Part shown: one piece after another, positions 58,101 to 64,000 of the stretch
Layout of the letters: every line of letters begins with the position of its first letter
How positions within the stretch are numbered: the stretch's first letter is position 1
Assembly (NCBI RefSeq): GCF_001540865.1
Contig: NC_033630.1
Coordinates: 5,944,393 to 6,008,392, forward strand
DNA length: 64,000 nt
Source of the DNA: Ananas comosus
Taxonomy: Eukaryota; Streptophyta; Magnoliopsida; Poales; Bromeliaceae
Direction: 5' to 3'
The notes under the pieces: generated by a model
What the model saw: the letters and a program-made list of their open reading frames with translations, nothing else
Database searches by the model: none
What the model was told of the DNA's origin: nothing
Made by a program: the position numbers and the translations under genes

Positions 58101-61100
58101 CAGTATGGATATGCACGTACATGGCCCATCAGAAAGAGAATATATTCTCTCTTCTGTCCTTGATGAATTCCCGAATCTTGTACTTGTTGACTATACTGTA
58201 CCAGATGCTGTGAATGGTAAAATATTGCTACTTGTCTTCTTCCTTTTTTTTCTGCATTTATTCCTTTGTTGTATATTCACATTATGTATGGAATAGTCCA
58301 TATATACTCCAAGAAGAACTGTTTTCACATTCGCATCCTAGTTATCTCCTTAAACAGAAACGAACTGCCCGGAGGATTATATGGTTGACTTCTGCATGGA
58401 GGGAAGTATTGGGATTTTCATTTACTTTTTTAAGCGCTATATTCAAAAAAGAACTTGTAGGTTACATTTGTAAAATTCCTTTACTATTGATGGCAGTGTT
58501 GGTGCCTAATTTTTTCTATACATTCACAGTCCACTTTTACCAATAACCCGAACACCAGTATCAAGGTATTTGAAAAGTATGGAACTCAATCTTGATTTAT
58601 TTTTCGGGTATCAAAGCTCTTTAGCTAAGCTTCATAGAGGTAAAAGGATTTTGGAACTTAGCATTTGATTATCATCATTATTCTTGAACTTGTAAGCATT
58701 TGATATTAGGCAATTTAGTACTGTCAGTAGTCTCCACATTGATGTAGGGGGAAATTACTTTTTCATGATGTTTTTGATGTTGTTCTAGTATAGTTAATCT
58801 GCATTTAGACAATTATCTTTATTTCAAAATGGTAACTTTTTTCTTGTAGATAATGCTGAACTTTATTGCAAACTCGGTGTGCCGTTTGTAATGGGCACAA
58901 CGGGAGGAGACAGGGAGAAGTTGTACAAAACAGTGCAGGATGCAAATGTTTATGCTGTAATATCTCCCCAGATGGGCAAACAGGTAAAACCCATATTCCT
59001 GAGTTTAGTTAGAGCTTGTTTGGCTTGGCTAGAGCTTCAACATAAGTGGTGTTTGAGTCAAGTTATTTAAAGAAGCATTAACAGGTTTCTCATTAGAATA
59101 TTGTCAATAGTTTTCCGCTGCTGCAGGAGCTAAAATCTTCAAATTAGATCTTCTACTTTAATGCCCAGAAGCCTAGTTCGCTTCAGCTGCTTGGAATAAG
59201 AGAATTTGCTCTAGAAGCCAAGCCAAACAGGTGCTTAATGACATAGTTTTTGGTCCATTGGTGAGAAATCCCAAATATAAGCAAGTTGTACTTTTTACTA
59301 GGTTGTTGCATTTCTTGCTGCCATGGAGATAATGGCTGAGCAGTTTCCTGGTGCTTTTTCTGGATATCATATGGAGGTACAATTCCACTGTAGTTCTTTT
59401 TTTTTTTCCTGTGTATTTCTCCAGTTTCCAAGCTTCTACTGGAAAATAACTTCAATCCAATTAGAGTTTTCTTGAATTCCATTCATGTTTACAGGGACTA
59501 ACCTTATAATTTCCTATATTCTTATCAAATTAACTACAGTTAAGTATTTATAGCAACTCTTCTATTGATTAACTACAGTATTGGTGTATTTATAGCAACT
59601 CTTTTAGATTGGATAACACTTATCCTAAATGATTTACATGCATGAAGTTTACAATTATTAAGGCACATCCCTGACCTTGGCGACCAGTCCTCCAACCTCT
59701 TTTAGCTATGAAATTGTTTACTTTTACTTTCTGTTGGAAAAACTTTCTACGTTTCATTCCATGTTATAAGAAGTTCCTCTTGAGTTGTTTAAGCTAGCTT
59801 AGCAGAGTGATCCAAGTTTTTTCTCATCAAATATGACAGACAACCTAGCAAGTGCAATGCATGTCCTGAAAAATTCTTGATTATGAGGGCCTTGCGGTGT
59901 ACTAAAATGAAACTTCTAGATTGCAACAACAAAGGAAAAGCTCACGAGCGCACAAGTTACTGCTGGACAAATAGTTCTAAATCCAAACAGGCCTTAGTAA
60001 AAGAACTTTTATCGGGGCTAAGTCTCTTATTGTGCTTGCCTTTTTTTTTTTCTAGTGGAAGGACTATTCTTAAGTAATGAAATATAAGTATCTAAGCAAA
60101 AAACCATATGATCAATCACTAATACTTTATTATCATCAAAACCAACTAGAGAAACTTGCTGAAACTGTGATGCTAACACTTTCTGCATGTTTTTGGCCTT
60201 GTATTACATTCTGCAGCCCTATATCATTATTATATGAAGGGATCAAATTACCAAATCATTTATATTCGAACTCTGATGTCTGTATCAATGTAATCATCTG
60301 CATATTTGTGACTTCGAAGGCTCACTCTGTCTATTTATTAATCTATAATTCCACCCAATTTATGAGAGTTGTCTAACAGAAAGAGCTACATAGAGTCGGT
60401 CATGATGCTCTAAAGCCGGTTTTGTAAAGCACTTCTCAATACCTTGCAAATTTGAAATTTGAATTTAGTGAAATTTACTCCTTGTCTGACTTATGATTTT
60501 GTGAGTCATTTACAAAAGATAGAGGATAAAAGATACTTCCAAGAATGTTCCAGACTGTAGAAGACTAGAAACACTACTCTACCTCGTGTGATCTGTAAAA
60601 TGCTACATTTCTATTTACAATTAGCTCCTTGGCACAGGGAGCGGAAAAGAGTATGCCTGATTATGATGCTCTTCTCCACAGTTATGATATGTGGTACTCA
60701 GAAATATATCATATTATTATTATAACCATTATTCACAGGTTAATGCTTCCCATACTGAATATTCAGAAATTTACAGGTGATGGAGTCACATCAAGCAGGC
60801 AAATTGGACACATCTGGTACAGCTAAAGCTGTCATTTCTTGCTTTCAGAAATTGGGTGTCTCATTTAATTTAAAGCAGGTATGGGCTTTTGCGAAACATA
60901 TTTGTACTCGAACAATAAAATATTCCTTTCATTATGTTCAATATGTTATCGGTCGCTTGAAATGTTTGTTTTTAGAAACTTAGTCTTTGCCATCAGTTTT
61001 GTCAGATCTTATTTATTTATTTGTTGTATTGTCAACATTTGGCAAATACATGGCTTTTTGTAAGCAAATATGTTTGATGCTGAATCTCTGCTTCTATGTT

Positions 61101-62321
61101 TGCATTTCTGTTTGAGAGTCACTAGTGATAGTTTATGAACTATCCTAGTATCTTAATGCTTCAACCTTCCCTGTTCATGTCTTTTTCTTTTTTAGGTGAT
61201 TTAGCATACCATGTGCAACAACACTTTTTCTTTTGATTGTTCTCACATTTACAATGAGGTGCTGTAGTAGAGTCTTATTTTCCCTTTTCTTTTCAATTAT
61301 GAGGTGAATATCAGTGAAATTGATATAACTAAAGCTTCCTATTTCCATATTTAGTTTGATCGTAGATATCTATAGGCTCTTGACTTATGTATTAATACAT
61401 TCTTGTTATATCCTTGTTTGCATTTAGCTTTCAAGCATTTTGCGCAAACTCGGTACTTGGTTTATGTTAGTCAGGCTCTGTTTCTTTCTGAATAGTATGT
61501 GGCTATCTTCGGTGGTCTTTGTTGTGTCAATTACTCTTATTAATTTGCAGAATGTGCCTATATTTTCCATCATGAACTTTAATACATCTCATAGCATTTA
61601 TGATTTTAGTTTTGATAGTTTCCTTTTAATGTGTATTCTCAAAAACTCACTTTTTTCTTCTTTTTCTTAACGTTACCAGATAAAAAAGATTAGAGACCCT
61701 AAGAAGCAACTTGACATGGTGGGTGTCCCTGAGGAGTACCTCTCAGGCCATGCATTTCACTTATATCATCTCACTTCGCCTGACGAAACGTAATATTTTT
61801 TTTTTTTGTCATCTTATTAGTCGCTGAGCTATGTTACGAACGAATAATTCCTATTACCTGCTTATTAATGTAAATTTTTAATGTTGCTGCCAGTGTTTCA
61901 TTTGAGTTCCAGCATAACGTCTGCGGTCGTTCAATATATGCTGAGGGAACTGTTGATGCTGCTATGTTTTTGTATAAGAAGGTCTCCTGATACTTCATTC
62001 TTTAATTTTCTCCTGTAAATTCTATTAATTGCAATTTAGTCCCCAATCTTTCACTTAAATAATATTTTCCTGAACTTAACCTAATATCAGTTTTGCATAC
62101 AAACTAACAGGCCCTAGAAATTATCGACAGGAGGAGTTATTAAAAGAAAAGTGACAATTAATACATTTTACCTTTTTCTTTATGAGTTCGCTCCCTATTT
62201 TCCGTTGTACAAGGAAGAGCAATCCGACACTCATATTTTTTTGCCAATGCAGGTTCAGTCTAAGGCCGATAAGAAAATATACAACATGATCGATGTCCTG
62301 CGAGAAGGTAACATGCGATGA
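55200..62321 (+). CDS. DAPB: 4-hydroxy-tetrahydrodipicolinate reductase, chloroplastic, 8 exons
   Basis: Reduces the dihydrodipicolinate intermediate with NAD(P)H in the diaminopimelate/lysine pathway of plastids. Exons: 55200-55376, 57979-58216, 58850-58983, 59302-59376, 60777-60878, 61680-61789, 61894-61981, 62253-62321; 993 nt, 330 residues, all phases agreeing with GT-AG introns. The first exon (59 residues) is an Ala/Ser/Arg-rich transit peptide. The nucleotide-binding loop is NGCTGKMG (61-68); MGTTGGD follows. The catalytic block is ESHQAGKLDTSGTA with His213 and Lys217 matching the bacterial catalytic His and Lys. The end IYNMIDVLREGNMR is typical of plant enzymes. The start at 55200 was chosen because it follows the CT leader and gives a transit peptide; an upstream in-frame ATG (54939) would add 87 odd residues. 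It belongs to the plant DAPB group; CRR1-like is less likely because the catalytic residues are kept. Confidence 0.95.
55481..55990. repeat. Diverged direct repeat in DAPB intron 1, each copy with telomere-like TTTAGGG units
   Basis: Copy one begins ggagcctttt at 55481, copy two at 55761. Each contains tttagggtttagggttta (55560 and 55850) and then 'caaaatgt.gatg.gagaaccc' (55584 and 55884). The copies differ by small indels, so the duplication is old. TTTAGGG is the usual plant telomere repeat; short runs near gene starts are known as telo-boxes. Confidence 0.75.
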
Positions 62322-62586
62322 GCCCTGGTTAGTCCATTTGCTGATACCGCAACTTCGATCTGAAACCTTTGTAGAATTTTGTGATATTTAAATTTTACTT
62401 AGATTTGCGGCAACATGTGTTAGTGTTTTTCTGGCACTCCTTATAATTTTTTTTTTTTTTTTTCGTTTCAAAAATTTTGTACCTCCCAAACTATTTTATC
62501 GAAATCGAGTGGTAGATTTACCTCTCTATTGAAAATATTGGACTCAGAATCAACTTTCAATCCCTTGATTTCTTCGTTTACGGTGA
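62322..62586. other. 3' UTR of DAPB and flank
   Basis: Follows the TGA at 62319-62321. Contains a run of T at 62448-62463. No further gene. Confidence 0.4.
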
Positions 62587-63137
62587 GGGGTAAATTGCAC
62601 TACAACTTCATCTCAAAAGTTTCAATTTGGTCTTGGAACTTTTAAATTTGATTTTGAAAACCCTGAGGTCCTTTCAAATTTGATTTTGAAAACCCCGAAT
62701 ATTTTAGCCCCCGTACTTCCAACTATATTTATTTTAGTCCTTACCTTGGATTGAAACTTGTTTCTTGCGGCCTGTTTGTTCACCAGCCTGTTTGTACACC
62801 ATTAATTTGTTGAATGTTTCGTCCATCTCATATTTCAATTCAACGATTCAATGTGTAAATAAAAAAAATATATTTGAAGTCGATGGATAATTGGATTGAA
62901 ATATAAGATGGGAAAAAGGGTCAGGATATATGTATGGGACATAAATGTGCAAATGGGTTGGGTGTGGGCGGTGCTTTGTAATAACAAAACCCACGGGGAA
63001 TAAATTGGAATTTTTTAAAAAAGAGTTTAAGGTCTCTAACCTTAGATTTAAATCGAAACAAAATATTATTATCAAATGTTTTAAGGATCAAAATGAAGAT
63101 TAACTGAAATTTGAGAACTAGTGGTGTAATTTAGCCT
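62587..63137. mobile_element. Possible non-autonomous element with short inverted ends
   Basis: Left end ggggtaaattgcactacaac; reverse complement of the right end ggctaaattacaccactag. Only the core taaatt.cac is shared. Similar 'aaattgcac' openings occur near 1890 and 4115, suggesting a dispersed family. No target duplication was confirmed. Confidence 0.35.
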
Positions 63138-64000
63138 ATCAATTACGCTTTATTCCGGTGTATTTTTGGACGAGAAAGATGGTAGTGGATAGTTTATTGC
63201 TTACAATCTTATTATCTAAAACATTTATTTGGCAGCAAAAAATTAAAAACTTAAAGCCTCGTGTAGTATCGTTTTTCGTATTTTATTATTATAAGTAAAA
63301 TTTAGTATATCAAAAGGTATAGAAGTGGGTAGTAAATTACTTGTTCTTTTCAGCTAAAATATTTATTTAATAATAAAAAATGAAAACTTAGAAAATATTT
63401 TTTTTTGCTTCCAAATTTTTTTTAAATAAGTAGGCGTCTTATACTTGGACGGATACAGTAAACTAATCAACTATAACAACAACAAAAAAAAAAAAAAATT
63501 TCTCGGCAGATTAAATTATACAGAATTAGTGTTAAAAAAAAAAGAAGACAATAATACCAGATGAGATGAGGTTTAAAAATTACTTTTTTTTTCTACCTTC
63601 TAAAGGGGATACAGTGTAAGTTAACCAGCTATAATAACAAAACAAAATTTTTTCTTTTAATAACAACACAAAATTTTTTGTGGCACTATTTTGGGGGCCT
63701 TTATGAAAAAAGCCGGTAAAAATAATTATTGGTGGCATTTTTAAAGTACTGCCCTTAATAAAATTTATATGAGAGCTCGCTTTTTTTTTTTTTCGAAAAT
63801 TGTAGGTCATCTCACAATTCACAAAAAGCTGCCGGATTATTCGCGAGCGGAATTTTTTGCCATTATCTTTTAATTGGTCGCAGCAAGAGAAAAAAAAAAA
63901 AAAAAAAAAAAAAAGCCCTAGCTGCTATCATCCAAAGCCCTCTTCGTCCCATTTGGGAGTACCCTCCCTTTCTCTGCGATTCCACCTCTCTCCCTCTCCT
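63138..64000. other. Intergenic, ending in a pyrimidine-rich leader
   Basis: AT-rich with an A-run at 63892-63914. From about 63915 the sequence changes to gcccta... and a C/T-rich stretch (ccctccctttctctgcg, cctctctccctctcct) that looks like the start of a plant 5' UTR on the plus strand. No start codon lies inside the window. Confidence 0.4.

Overview
This window is plant nuclear DNA. The genes are split by many GT-AG introns. One gene encodes a 1950-residue callose synthase, one a plastid-targeted lysine-pathway enzyme and one a nuclear-type ClpP. The intergenic DNA carries MITE, SINE, Helitron-like and Ty3-type elements. The degraded second callose synthase resembles the grass/monocot version of its clade, so a monocot is likely; pineapple is my best guess but nothing in the window proves it. 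All similarity statements rest on recalled family sequences, not on a search.

Layout. 1-4.9 kb: a pyrimidine-rich minisatellite, then AT-rich DNA with a MITE. 4.9-31.6 kb: a complete callose synthase of the CALS1-4 clade, 42 coding exons, plus strand. Its large introns have collected insertions: a polypyrimidine tract (intron 14), a stack of nested MITEs in (TA)n (intron 33), and 5.6 kb of intron 37 holding two Helitron-like 3' ends, a ten-copy palindrome array and a decayed plant-mobile-domain (PMD) gene on the minus strand. Intron 16 contains a piece of BAC cloning vector. 32.2-34.1 kb: a tRNA-derived SINE with target-site duplication, an exact 126-bp duplication across a single N, then AT-rich DNA. 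34.4-42.05 kb: a decayed callose synthase of the CALS9/10 (GSL8/GSL10) clade, truncated and followed by a Helitron-like end.

43.1-48.3 kb is a mosaic. An intronless mitochondrial-type ClpP ORF is surrounded by forward and inverted, indel-rich copies of itself and of exons of RRP44/DIS3, the exosome ribonuclease. A 466-bp inverted repeat and two single-N joins lie inside. This is either a multi-step inverted duplication or a mis-assembled, noisy gap fill. 48.8 kb is a 100-N gap. 49.2 kb has a second SINE on the minus strand. 51.25-53.76 kb holds a minisatellite and the gag, primer-binding site and probable LTR of a truncated Ty3-type element (minus). 55.2-62.3 kb is a complete eight-exon chloroplast 4-hydroxy-tetrahydrodipicolinate reductase gene (DAPB). 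The last bases look like the pyrimidine-rich leader of another gene.

The intact genes belong to unrelated processes: callose at plasmodesmata, cell plates or phloem; organellar proteolysis; lysine synthesis in plastids. No operon-like logic is expected. The two callose synthase loci in line come from different clades, so they are not a recent tandem duplication. Single Ns at 12979, 21385, 27703, 32374, 46066 and 47800 look like contig joins; structure next to them should be treated with care.
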